Below, piece after piece: positions 24,254-32,292 of a stretch of 64,000 bases of DNA. This stretch comes from Streptomyces sp. S465. GTDB lineage: Bacteria > Actinomycetota > Actinomycetes > Streptomycetales > Streptomycetaceae. The stretch spans positions 7,124,001 through 7,188,000 of the forward strand of contig NZ_CP114036.1 in assembly GCF_026898115.1 (NCBI RefSeq), in the 5' to 3' direction. Positions within the stretch are counted from its first letter, which is position 1. The number at the start of each line of letters is the position of its first letter. Under the pieces are notes generated by a model. The model was not told where the DNA came from. It did not search any database and was given only the letters and a program-made list of their open reading frames with translations. The position numbers were made by a program, and so were the translations under genes.

Positions 24254-25944
24254 GTGAGGGCCTCCTCGGAGGCCCGGCCGGCCCAGGTGGCGAAGCGCTC
24301 GCCGTCCTCGCGCTCCTCCTGGAAGCGGCGCAGCAGCCGCTCCACGTAGTCGGGGAGCTCGGCGGCGGTGACCTTCAGCCCGCGCACCTTGCGGCCGAAA
24401 CCCGGCTCCAGGCCCAGGGCGCCGCCCAGGTGCACCTGGTAGCCCTCCACCTGCTCGCCGTTGGCGTCCATGACCAGCTGGCCCTTGAGGCCGATGTCCG
24501 CGACCTGGATGCGGGCACACGCGTTCGGGCAGCCATTGAGGTTGATGGTGATCGGCTCGTCGAACTCGGGCAGCCGGCGCTCCAGTTCGTCGATCAGCCA
24601 GGAGCCGCGCCCCTTGGTCTCGACGATCGCCAGCTTGCAGAACTCGATACCGGTGCAGGCCATCGTGCCGCGCCGGAACGGGGACGGCGTGACCTGGAGG
24701 TCCAGCGCCTCCAACCCGGCGACCAGCGACTCCACCTGGTCCTCGGCCACATCGAGCACGATCATCTTCTGCTCGACGGTGGTGGTCAGCCGCCCGGAGC
24801 CATGTGCCTCGGCCAGGTCGGCGATCTTGGCGAGGGTCGCGCCGTCCACCCGGCCGACGCGCGGCGCGAAGCCCACGTAGTAGCGGCCGTCCTGCTGACG
24901 GTGGACGCCCATGTGGTCACGCCACCGCTGGGCCGGCTGCTCGGGCGCCGGACCGTCGATCAGCGGGCGCTTCAGGTACTCGTCCTCCAGCACCTGCCGG
25001 AACTTCGCCGGGCCCCAGTCGGCGACCAGGAACTTCAGCCGGGCGCGGTTGCGCAGCCGCCGGTAGCCGTAGTCGCGGAAGATGGAGGTGACCCCGGCCC
25101 AGACGTCCGGGACCTCCTCCAGCGGGACCCAGGCGCCGAGCCGTACGCCGATCTTGGGGTTGGTGGACAGCCCGCCGCCGACCCACAGGTCGAAGCCGGG
25201 GCCGTGCTCGGGGTGGCGGACACCGACGAACGAGACGTCGTTGATCTCGTGCACCACGTCGAGCACCGGGGAACCGGAGATCGCGGTCTTGAACTTGCGC
25301 GGCAGGTTGGAGAACTCCTTGCTGCCGATGTAGCGGCGGTGGATCTCCTCGATCGCGGAGGTGCCGTCGATGATCTCGTCCTCGGCGATCCCGGCGACCG
25401 GCGACCCGATGATCACGCGGGGGGTGTCACCGCACGCCTCCGTGGTGGACAGCCCGACGGCCTCCAGACGCCGCCAGATCTCGGGCACGTCCTCGATCCG
25501 GATCCAGTGGTACTGGATGTTCTGCCGGTCGGTGATGTCCGCGGTGCCGCGTGCGAACTCCTGCGAGATCTCCCCGATGACCCGCAGCTGCTCGGTGGTC
25601 AGCCGGCCGCCGTCCACCCGGACCCGCATCATGAAGTACTCGTCGTCCAGCTCCTCCGGCTCCAGGATCGCGGTCTTGCCGCCGTCGATCCCGGGCTTGC
25701 GCTGGGTGTAGAGGCCCCACCAGCGCATCCGGCCGCGCAGATCGGCGCCGTCGATGGAGTCGAAGCCGCGGTGGGCGTAGATCGTCTCAATGCGTGTCCG
25801 CACATTGAGACCGTCGTCGTCCTTCTTGGTCTGCTCGTTGCCGTTGAGGGGGGTGAAGTGCCCCGCGGCCCACTGGCCTTCGCCGCGGTGGCGTCCGGCC
25901 TTGCGGCGGGGCGTTGCGCTTGCGCGTTCCGGGGTGGCAGCCAT
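24250..25944 (-). CDS. sir: Ferredoxin-dependent sulfite (or nitrite) reductase, siroheme/4Fe-4S
   Basis: 564 residues from ATG 25944, with AAGGA upstream. Two ferrodoxin-reductase-like repeats and the siroheme/4Fe-4S ligands C430, C436 (ACTGIEFCKLA) and C472, C476 (NGCPNACA). Arginine/lysine-rich siroheme contacts are seen around TDRQNIQYHW and LPRKFKTAISG. It reduces sulfite to sulfide with six electrons from ferredoxin, completing assimilation. Nitrite reductases share the fold, but the surrounding cysH, cysC, cysD and cysN favour sulfite. It is the first structural gene behind the leader peptide and attenuator-like hairpin; a longer reading to 26280 would overlap that leader and is rejected. 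Confidence 0.93.
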   Translation of the reverse strand: MAATPERASATPRRKAGRHRGEGQWAAGHFTPLNGNEQTKKDDDGLNVRTRIETIYAHRGFDSIDGADLRGRMRWWGLYTQRKPGIDGGKTAILEPEELDDEYFMMRVRVDGGRLTTEQLRVIGEISQEFARGTADITDRQNIQYHWIRIEDVPEIWRRLEAVGLSTTEACGDTPRVIIGSPVAGIAEDEIIDGTSAIEEIHRRYIGSKEFSNLPRKFKTAISGSPVLDVVHEINDVSFVGVRHPEHGPGFDLWVGGGLSTNPKIGVRLGAWVPLEEVPDVWAGVTSIFRDYGYRRLRNRARLKFLVADWGPAKFRQVLEDEYLKRPLIDGPAPEQPAQRWRDHMGVHRQQDGRYYVGFAPRVGRVDGATLAKIADLAEAHGSGRLTTTVEQKMIVLDVAEDQVESLVAGLEALDLQVTPSPFRRGTMACTGIEFCKLAIVETKGRGSWLIDELERRLPEFDEPITINLNGCPNACARIQVADIGLKGQLVMDANGEQVEGYQVHLGGALGLEPGFGRKVRGLKVTAAELPDYVERLLRRFQEEREDGERFATWAGRASEEALT

Positions 25945-26123
25945 GGCGGTGTGTGTCCTTCTGAGCGGCTCTGGTGCGGCGGACGGTACTCGCGCACCCT
26001 TTGACCTGCGCATACGCAGGCGGACAGGGGTGACGGCGGTGACCGGTGCGAGGTGCGGCGGCGAGGTGTGGAGGCGTGCGCGCTCGCCCACGTCGTCGGG
26101 GGCGGCGAAAGATGTGCGGTGGT

Positions 26124-26164
26124 GCTGACCGGGGCCCCGGGGCCCTGACGAGGTGCGGGTCAGC
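26124..26164 (-). promoter_or_regulatory. Attenuator-like hairpin overlapping the leader-peptide stop codon
   Basis: On the coding strand GCTGACC (containing the leader TGA) pairs perfectly with GGTCAGC 28 bases downstream, and between them lies an inner GC helix (GGGCCC / GGGCCC type). A ribosome that stops at, or stalls before, the leader stop codon would cover the left arm. This is the geometry expected for translation-dependent control of the downstream cys genes. Confidence 0.55.
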
Positions 26165-26243
26165 CCGCCGGACAGATCGCGCTGGACATGCGGCCGAGGT
26201 CGACGTGGCGTCGACTCACCAAGGCAATTCCAGCTCGAGACAT
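26160..26243 (-). CDS. Cysteine-containing leader peptide (27 residues) of the sulfur operon
   Basis: ATG 26243 to TGA 26160-26162, about 215 bases before the sulfite reductase start. The peptide has the core RRHVDLGRMSSAIC followed by PAG, matching the short leader peptides that precede sulfur-assimilation genes across Streptomyces. A single cysteine near the end is the usual sensing residue. GTG 26216 would give a 19-residue form with the same core. The start's ribosome site is weak, so exact length is uncertain. Inference: low cysteinyl-tRNA slows the ribosome at the Cys codon and alters folding of the hairpin that overlaps the stop codon. Confidence 0.75.
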   Translation of the reverse strand: MSRAGIALVSRRHVDLGRMSSAICPAG

Positions 26244-26335
26244 GACGGAAGCGTCGCATGGTGGTCTCTGGCGAGTCCACCTTTATCCACTATGCGGACT
26301 GATATGTCTCAGCTAGCAAGACGTTGTGGTGTTGG
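26244..26335 (-). promoter_or_regulatory. Probable promoter region of the sulfur cluster
   Basis: This 92-base gap between the GNAT gene and the leader includes a distinctly AT-rich stretch (about 26278-26325) compared with its surroundings. On the coding strand TTGCTA is followed 19 bases later by CATAGT, a possible but oversized -35/-10 pair. The segment TGAGACATATCAGTC nearby could include an operator. Confidence 0.4.
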
Positions 26336-26869
26336 TCACTCTTCGTCCGCCGTCTTGACGTCGAAGACGCGGAAACCCCGGCGGCGGTAGTTGTCCAGCG
26401 CGTACGGCCCGTCCTTGCTGCACGTGTGCACCCATACCCGCTTGGTCGGCACCCGGTCCGGCCACCGGTCGGCCATGTCCCAGGCGCGGGCGGTCCCCCA
26501 GCTCAGCAGATGCCCACCGATACGGCGGCCCCGGAAGGCCGGTACCAGGCCGAAGTAGGCGATCTCCACCACGCCCTCGTCCTGGCCCTCCAGCTCGATG
26601 TACCCGGCCGGGGTGCCGCGCTCGTACGCCACCCAGGTCTCCACACCGGGCCGGTGCAGATACCCCTCCCACGCCGCACGCGACCACACCAGCCGGTCGG
26701 TCCACGCCACGTCCGAGCCCACCGCCGTGTACAGGAAGTGGCTGAACTCGGGGCTCGGCACCTCGGCCCGGACGATCCGCACCTCCGCCGTGGCGGGCGG
26801 CTCCTGTGCCGGGCTGAGATCCGAGGCGGCGGTCTGCTCCAGGTACCAGGTGGTCACGGTGATGCTCAT
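26336..26869 (-). CDS. GNAT-family N-acetyltransferase
   Basis: 177 residues from ATG 26869. The GNAT acetyl-CoA site is visible as VPAFRGRRIGGHLL (a Q/RxxGxG/A variant), preceded by strands VEIAYFGL and YIELEGQ and followed by VWVHTC and ALDNYRRRGFRVF. It acetylates an unidentified amine. It starts 15 bases from the divergent XRE-type gene, leaving no room for two ordinary promoters and ribosome sites, so one or both may be leaderless or start elsewhere. Not part of the sulfur operon by function, although it lies upstream on the same strand and read-through is possible. Confidence 0.85.
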   Translation of the reverse strand: MSITVTTWYLEQTAASDLSPAQEPPATAEVRIVRAEVPSPEFSHFLYTAVGSDVAWTDRLVWSRAAWEGYLHRPGVETWVAYERGTPAGYIELEGQDEGVVEIAYFGLVPAFRGRRIGGHLLSWGTARAWDMADRWPDRVPTKRVWVHTCSKDGPYALDNYRRRGFRVFDVKTADEE

Positions 26870-26884
26870 GGTGGACAGATAACC

Positions 26885-28102
26885 ATGGACGCCGTTGACT
26901 CGCCGTTGACGGGTATCGACGCGGGGGGTGTTGCGGACGTGGCGGACGTGGGGGACGTGGCGAAGTTCGCGGAGCTGTTGCGCGAGCTCAAGGGGAGGAC
27001 GGACCGCAGCTACGCGGCGCTGGCCGCCCGCAGCGGGGTGAGCGGCTCGGCCCTGCACCGCTACTGCTCGGGGGCGAGCGTGCCCGGCGACTACGAGGTG
27101 ATCGCGCGGTTCGGCAAGGTGTGCGGGGCCGGCCGCGAGGAACTGCTGGAGCTGCACCGGCGCTGGGTCCTGGCCGACGCCGAGCGTAAACGGGCCGTCT
27201 CCCGCGCATCGACCGCCGTCTCCCGCGCCCCGGCCGCCGCCGTATCGGCGACCCCCGCCGTCTCACGGGCCGAGACGGACGGTGAGTCGGATACCGAGCC
27301 GGGGGTCGAGCCGGAGCCGGGCCCGGGGGTCGAGCCGGGGCCGGGGGCGGCGGCCGGGGCGGCCGCGCGGCCGCCGGCGCGGCGTCGGCCGCTGATCGCC
27401 GGGCTCCTCCTGACCGCGCTCACCGCCGCCGCGACGGCGGTCGTGCTGTTAGGGGACGCGCTGGGACTCAGGGGCGGCTCGGGCGGGTCCTCGGACGGCC
27501 GGCTGCTGCTGTCCTCCCGCTGTCCGGTCGTGGTGAGCATGGGGCAGTCGGACGCGTGTGTGCACGAGCTCCAGTCGCTGCTCGCCCGCGCCGGCGGTGA
27601 GCTCGACGTCGACGGGGCCTTCGGCCCGGTCACCCAGATGCGGGTCGTGGTGTTCCAGCTCCGCAGCGGGCTGACGCCGAACGGATCGGTGGACGAGCGG
27701 ACGAAACGGGCGCTCTACGAGACCGAGGGGAAGCCGCTCGACACCTGGACACCCGAGCGGGTCGCCCGGCGCATCCGCGAGGTCTTCACCGAGGACCCCG
27801 AGCGCGCGGTCGGCATCGCCGACTGCGCCTCGTACCTCGACCCCCTCTACACCCTGCCCAACACCAACGCCACCCGGAACTGGGGCGTCTTCCAGCTGTA
27901 CGACGGCACGCTGCGCACGCTCGACGGCACCCGTGAGCAGGCACTGGACCCGGACTGGAACATCCGGGCGGCCCATCGGCTGTGGGCGCGAACCCATGAC
28001 TTCAGCGCCTGGAAGTCCTGCGACCGCGCCTATCGCGCCGGAACGAAGGGGGCCGAGGGGGCCAAGGGGACCAAGGGGGCCGAGGGGGCTAAGAGGCGCT
28101 GA
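26885..28102 (+). CDS. XRE-type HTH protein with TM, peptidoglycan-binding and lysozyme-like domains
   Basis: 405 residues from ATG 26885; in-frame GTGs at 26939, 26948 and 26957 are alternatives. Order: N-terminal helix-turn-helix (about 28-90, SYAALAARSGVSGSALHRYCSG), a Pro/Glu/Ala linker, one membrane helix (169-191), a PG_binding_1 domain (212-282, VHELQSLLARAGGELDVDG), and a lysozyme-like domain (290-385, SYLDPLYTLPNTNATRNWGVFQL). The layout places the DNA-binding part inside and the wall-binding part outside the membrane. The position where transglycosylases have the catalytic Glu (CESGLDP) reads CASYLDP, so the lysozyme-like part may bind rather than cut. The end is a GAKGTKGAE repeat of duplicated 9-base units. 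Confidence 0.75.
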   Translation: MDAVDSPLTGIDAGGVADVADVGDVAKFAELLRELKGRTDRSYAALAARSGVSGSALHRYCSGASVPGDYEVIARFGKVCGAGREELLELHRRWVLADAERKRAVSRASTAVSRAPAAAVSATPAVSRAETDGESDTEPGVEPEPGPGVEPGPGAAAGAAARPPARRRPLIAGLLLTALTAAATAVVLLGDALGLRGGSGGSSDGRLLLSSRCPVVVSMGQSDACVHELQSLLARAGGELDVDGAFGPVTQMRVVVFQLRSGLTPNGSVDERTKRALYETEGKPLDTWTPERVARRIREVFTEDPERAVGIADCASYLDPLYTLPNTNATRNWGVFQLYDGTLRTLDGTREQALDPDWNIRAAHRLWARTHDFSAWKSCDRAYRAGTKGAEGAKGTKGAEGAKRR

Positions 28103-28305
28103 TCGTGGCTCGTCGCGCCATCGCCACCTCACCCGGCATCCCAGCCGGCATCCCAGCGCCCGCCGTCCCCGCAGGTCGGGGGCGGTTTCCGAGCCCGCTG
28201 TCCCAATTTCCCCGATGGCGGTCCACTCGACCCGGAGGGCTGGGATCGTGTTGCCGCCGTCCTCGACGGCCCACGGATCGGCAGACGGAGGAGACGAACA
28301 CGACC

Positions 28306-28860
28306 ATGGCTGTGACCAGCATCCGGACCAGACTCGGCGCGCTGCTCGGCGGCGCGGTCCTCGCGACCACCGGCGTTTTCACCGCCCACAGCGCGGTGGC
28401 CGCACCCAGCGTCCCCCCGGCCGCCGACGCCCCTTCCGCCGTCGCGGTGACCAAGCTCAGCCACTCCGACGCGGCGAACCGGCTGCGCGCCGCCGGGATC
28501 TCCTGGACCTCCAGTGGGGGCTGCTCGGACCGCAACACCCCCACCTGCACCTCGTTCGAGCAGATCAACCTGACCACCGTGCAGGGTGCCATCACCCTGA
28601 AGCAGGCCAGCGGCTGCGCGCTCACCATCACCGGCGGCACGGAGACCGGGCACGCCTCCGGTACGTACAGCCACTGGAACGGCTACAAGCTCGACTTCAG
28701 CCCCACCAGCTGCCTCAGCAACTACATCACCGGCACCTTCAGCAACATCGGCCCGCGCCCCGGTGACGGCGCCCAGCAGTACAAGTCCGGCTCGGGCAAC
28801 ATCTACGCGCGCGAGAGCAACCACTGGGACGTGACCTACTACAACTGCGGAGGCTGCTGA
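28306..28860 (+). CDS. Secreted protein with an M15-like fold signature
   Basis: 184 residues from ATG 28306; GGAGGAG lies twelve bases upstream, and the longer reading lacks support. A signal peptide (about 1-32) precedes a domain with LSHSDAANRLRAAGISWTS, four or more cysteines, and LTITGGTETGHASGTYSHWNGYKLDF. The G-T-E-x-GHxxG-x-YSHxxGYKxDF pattern recalls the metal-site region of M15-type (D,D-carboxypeptidase/hedgehog-like) folds, where G-[YF]-[RK]-x...H...G-x-A-x-D occurs. It could be a cell-wall peptidase or an inactive relative. No PG-binding domain is attached. It follows the lysozyme-like gene on the same strand by 203 bases. Confidence 0.6.
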   Translation: MAVTSIRTRLGALLGGAVLATTGVFTAHSAVAAPSVPPAADAPSAVAVTKLSHSDAANRLRAAGISWTSSGGCSDRNTPTCTSFEQINLTTVQGAITLKQASGCALTITGGTETGHASGTYSHWNGYKLDFSPTSCLSNYITGTFSNIGPRPGDGAQQYKSGSGNIYARESNHWDVTYYNCGGC

Positions 28861-29048
28861 CCCGCGGCCGGCGCACCGCTGCAACGCGGCGCAACCTTTG
28901 CGCATGGCGGTATCCGGCTCGGACAGTGGGCCCGGCGGGCGGAGGGTGGTGCCGAGTCGGCGCGGCATCCCCTCCGTCGACGCCTTTTGCGGCGGTTCGG
29001 CCTGGTCACCGGGTGAGCGAGGGGGAGAACCCCCGATACGGTGAGAAG

Positions 29049-30389
29049 GTGCAGCCAGCAGATGAAACACCGAAGCCGCCCGGCCGGCTCCGCAAGGCCC
29101 GCGCCCTGTACCGCAACGTGTCCAAGCGCAGGATGGCCTGGCTGCTGCTGAAGGACACCGTCAACTCCTGTATGGAGTACCGGGTCACCGGGCTCGCCGC
29201 CGAGGCGGCCTTCTTCACCCTGCTGTCGCTGCCGCCACTGCTGCTCGCCCTGATCGGACTGCTCGGCTACTTCGACGCGTGGACGAGCACCGACACGGTG
29301 GCCACCATCCGGCAGAACATCCTCGACGCCTCCGCGACCGTGCTGTCCGACCGGGGCGTGCGGGAGATCGCCCGGCCGCTGCTGGACGATGTCATCGAGG
29401 GCGGCCGCCCCGATGTCATCTCGCTTGGCTTCGCCATCGCCCTGTGGTCCGGTTCGCGCGCGGTGAACGTGTTCGTGGACACCATCACCATCATGTACGG
29501 ACTGGAGGGGCGGCGCGGGATCGTCAGGACCCGGCTGCTGTCGTTCCTGCTCTATCTGGTGGCGCTCGTGGCCGGGGCGGTGGCGCTGCCGCTGATGGTC
29601 ATAGGGCCGGAGGCGGTGGTGAACCTGCTGCCGTCCAGCGGCGATCTCGTACCGGCCCTGTACTGGCCGGTGGTGCTGGTGTTGTCCGTCGCCTTCCTCA
29701 CCACGCTCTACCACGTGTCCGTGCCGGTGCGCTCGCCGTGGCGCGAGGACATCCCCGGGGCACTGGTGGCCCTCGCGATGTGGGTGCTGGGCAGTTTCCT
29801 GCTGCGGATCTACCTGATCCATACGGTCGAGGGCCCGACGATCTACGGCTCGCTGGCCGCACCCGTCGCGGTGCTGCTGTGGATCGGGGTGTCCGCCTTC
29901 GCGGTGCTGGTCGGGGCGGCGGTCAACGCCGCGATCGACCGGGTCTGGCCGTCGGTGGCCACGGCCGCCGGGCGCGCGGAGGCCGTCGCCCGCGCCCGGG
30001 AGGAGGCGGCCCGGCTGCGGGCGAGGGATCAGCGCACGGCGGACGACGGCGCGGCGGAGATCACCCCGCCGTCGGAGTTCCCCGAGCGCTGGGCCCAGTT
30101 CCTGCCGCACGCGGACGTACGCTCCCGGCTGCACACCAAGCGCGAGGCGGGGGAGAAGTCCACCGGGGCGTCCACCGGGGCCTCCGCCGGTAAGCCCTCG
30201 GGCAAGGCGTCCGGGCCGTCCGCGGAGCCCCGGACACCCCGGCAGGCACCGAGGCGCCCGGAGGTGCGGTCCGCGGCGGACGGCGCGGACGACACTCCCG
30301 CCACGGACACCCGCGCCACGGACGCCCGCCGCACGGACCCCCGCGCCACGGGCGGCACCGTGGCGGATGACGACCACTCGGTGCGCTGA
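29049..30389 (+). CDS. YihY/BrkB-family membrane protein
   Basis: 446 residues from GTG 29049; GTG 29013 is an alternative. After a basic cytoplasmic start (RLRKARALYRNVSKRRMAW) come about six membrane helices typical of the family, including GLAAEAAFFTLLSLPPLLLALIG, a long amphipathic segment with RDVI/SLGFAIALWSGSRAVNVF, LLYLVALVAGAVALPLMVIG and APVAVLLWIGVSAFAVLVG. Family members were once called ribonuclease BN, but are now considered membrane proteins of uncertain function (BrkB: serum resistance). The C-terminal 110 residues are a disordered Ala/Thr/Asp/Arg-rich tail with ATDTRATDARRTDPRAT repeats. Confidence 0.85.
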   Translation: MQPADETPKPPGRLRKARALYRNVSKRRMAWLLLKDTVNSCMEYRVTGLAAEAAFFTLLSLPPLLLALIGLLGYFDAWTSTDTVATIRQNILDASATVLSDRGVREIARPLLDDVIEGGRPDVISLGFAIALWSGSRAVNVFVDTITIMYGLEGRRGIVRTRLLSFLLYLVALVAGAVALPLMVIGPEAVVNLLPSSGDLVPALYWPVVLVLSVAFLTTLYHVSVPVRSPWREDIPGALVALAMWVLGSFLLRIYLIHTVEGPTIYGSLAAPVAVLLWIGVSAFAVLVGAAVNAAIDRVWPSVATAAGRAEAVARAREEAARLRARDQRTADDGAAEITPPSEFPERWAQFLPHADVRSRLHTKREAGEKSTGASTGASAGKPSGKASGPSAEPRTPRQAPRRPEVRSAADGADDTPATDTRATDARRTDPRATGGTVADDDHSVR

Positions 30390-30613
30390 CCCCGAGGCCC
30401 CGTTCCGCGACGAGGCCCGTACGCGCGCCCGGGGGGAGGGTGCTGACGCGCTTCTCGTACTCGCGGCGGGGCTTGCGCTGGGCCGGGACCTGGCGTTGGT
30501 CGCGGCTCCGCCACACCCTGCATCCCGGCGGGAAACCTTCGGAGAACGCCCGTTCTTCGAAGATCGCCTCACGGGCCGTGAGGCGGAGTGACCGGGATGC
30601 GTGGTGGGGTGCC

Positions 30614-31552
30614 TCAGCGCGCTCGCTCGTACTCCCGCGTGATGAAGGAGACGGCGTTGTCGAGGGCCTCGTCGGCCTCGGCCATGTGGCCGGCCAGCAG
30701 GTGCCAGACGTGGAACATGTGGGGCCATACCTCAAGGGTGGTGCGGACGCGTTGTTCTGCGAGCCGTCCGGCGAGCGTGATGCCGCTGCTGAGCATCACT
30801 TCGTTCTCACCCATCTGGATCAAGGTCGGGGCCAGGCCGCGCACATCGGCGAAGACGGGCGAGGCGTCCGGATCGGTCGGCAGCGCGTTGCCCAGGAACG
30901 CGCGAGCGAGCTTCTCCAGGAATTCTCCGCTGGTCAATGGGTCGAGGCCGTTGCGGCTCTGGACCGAGGAGCCGGAGTGCGTCAGGTCGGCCCAGGGCGA
31001 GAGGGAGACGCCCGCCACGGGCAGCGGCAGGCCCGCGGCGCGTGCCTTGCGCATGACCGTGATCACCATCGCGCCCCCGGCGGAGTCACCCGAGATCGCG
31101 ATCTTCTCAGGAGCGGTCCCCGCCGCGAGGAGCGCCCGGTAGGCGGTGAACACGTCGTCGATGGGGGTGGGGAAGGGATGCTCGGGGGCCTGGCGGTAGT
31201 CGGGCACAAACACCCGTGCCCGCAGGCGTTTGGCGTAGTGGCCGGTCAGTCCGACATAGGCCTCGACCGCCCCGTGTACATAGCCTCCGCCGTGGATGTA
31301 GAGCAGTGTCCGGTCATCGGTCACTTCCTCCGGCACCACCAGCATGGTCGGCACGCCATCGAGCTCGGTCCTCTCGAAGGTCACGCCGTGCGGTGCCGGG
31401 AGAGCGGCGGCGAGTTCCCTGCCGTAGTTGTCCCGCACTTCCGCCCAGCTGAGGTCGCCTTCCCCGGCAAGCGCGGGAGCGATGCCGCTGGCCGCTTGTA
31501 TCCAGCGTTCCAGCAGTGCTGCGGCCTCTGGTGTCACGTTCATGGTGCTCAT
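30614..31552 (-). CDS. Alpha/beta hydrolase, hormone-sensitive-lipase (family IV) esterase
   Basis: 312 residues from ATG 31552 (an in-frame ATG nine bases on is the alternative). Oxyanion motif HGGGY (87-91), nucleophile GDSAGG (S157), acid in the GENEV region (about 249-250) and histidine H281 in MFHVW form a complete hydrolase set. It lacks a signal peptide, so is probably a cytoplasmic esterase for short acyl esters. It diverges from the merR gene with a 195-base gap containing a MerR-type dyad, so the MerR protein probably controls both sides. The triad acid is in a slightly unusual context (GENE rather than G-x-x-D). Confidence 0.88.
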   Translation of the reverse strand: MSTMNVTPEAAALLERWIQAASGIAPALAGEGDLSWAEVRDNYGRELAAALPAPHGVTFERTELDGVPTMLVVPEEVTDDRTLLYIHGGGYVHGAVEAYVGLTGHYAKRLRARVFVPDYRQAPEHPFPTPIDDVFTAYRALLAAGTAPEKIAISGDSAGGAMVITVMRKARAAGLPLPVAGVSLSPWADLTHSGSSVQSRNGLDPLTSGEFLEKLARAFLGNALPTDPDASPVFADVRGLAPTLIQMGENEVMLSSGITLAGRLAEQRVRTTLEVWPHMFHVWHLLAGHMAEADEALDNAVSFITREYERAR

Positions 31553-31674
31553 GTCTTTCGTCGATGCCACTGATTGCGCGGCCCCGGTGTGCCACACGGA
31601 CGAGATACATGCCCTGTGGGGTACGCCGCCGAGACGGTTCCGGTGGACCTCGCCAACGTCGTCAGCGTCCATCC

Positions 31675-31692
31675 CTGACACTGATGTCAAGG
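31675..31692. promoter_or_regulatory. MerR-type operator dyad between the esterase and merR genes
   Basis: CCTGACAC-TGA-TGTCAAGG is an interrupted inverted repeat (CCTxGACA/TGTCxAGG). On the reverse strand it reads TTGACCTTGACATCAGTGTC, with a TTGACC hexamer at its left edge, the arrangement in which MerR regulators sit between -35 and -10. The matching -10 is weak. Confidence 0.5.
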
Positions 31693-31747
31693 TCAAACCG
31701 TGCAGGTCACAGCCTTCTGGAGGCTGCCTTGCCCTAAGATCGAGGGC

Positions 31748-32239
31748 ATGCGCATCGGCGAGGCGGCGCAGCGCACGGGAACGACTCCGCGGCTGCTGCG
31801 GTACTACGAACAGCAGGGTCTGATCACGCCCGGTCGCTCCGAAAACGGCTACCGGGAGTACGACGAAAATGCCCTGGGGCGGATTGTGCAGATCCGAGAC
31901 CTTCTGCAGGCCGGTCTGCCGACCCGCCTGATCCAGCGGGTCCTGCCGTGCATCTCCACCCCGCGCAGCACCATCCGCTTCTCCGGTCTGACACCGGAGA
32001 TGGTCGCGCTCCTGGAAGCCGAGCAGGCCAGCCTCACGGCACGCATCGACTGTCTGACCCGCAACAGGGACGCGATCGCCGACTATCTCGCGGCCCTGCG
32101 CGAGACCAACGGGCAGCAGGAACACGCACCGGGCCGCACAGCGGATGACAGGCTTGAAAGCGCCGTGACCGCGGGACCCGTACCGCCTACGCCACATGGG
32201 CTCGGCCGGAACGCTGATTCGGATGGCTGTGCGCGGTAA
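31748..32239 (+). CDS. MerR-family transcriptional regulator
   Basis: 163 residues from ATG 31748, with GAGGG close upstream. The MerR opening is intact: MRIGEAAQRTGTTPRLLRYYEQQGLI and GYREYDENALGRI, then the dimerisation helix (LEAEQASLTARIDCLTRNRDAI). A single cysteine in LPCISTPR and one in the helix are present, but there is no clear metal-binding CxxC or CCxxC. It probably senses a redox-active or small organic compound and bends the promoter dyad at 31675. The next gene (54 bases) is a disulfide oxidoreductase on the same strand, so the two are likely co-transcribed; the divergent esterase is a likely second target. Confidence 0.88.
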   Translation: MRIGEAAQRTGTTPRLLRYYEQQGLITPGRSENGYREYDENALGRIVQIRDLLQAGLPTRLIQRVLPCISTPRSTIRFSGLTPEMVALLEAEQASLTARIDCLTRNRDAIADYLAALRETNGQQEHAPGRTADDRLESAVTAGPVPPTPHGLGRNADSDGCAR

Positions 32240-32292
32240 CTCGACGCCGCGATGGCGCCGAGACGGTGATACGAGCGAGAGAGCGGGTTGCG

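Noticed and set aside
24250..26280. Sulfite reductase with a start at 26280
   Set aside because: The extra N-terminus is low-complexity and would cover the leader peptide and hairpin; ATG 25944 has AAGGA upstream and begins the conserved protein.
30390..30613. Possible short reverse gene ending in VPAQRKPRREYEKR
   Set aside because: The basic segment could be a real fragment, but no start with a ribosome site and no family match were found.
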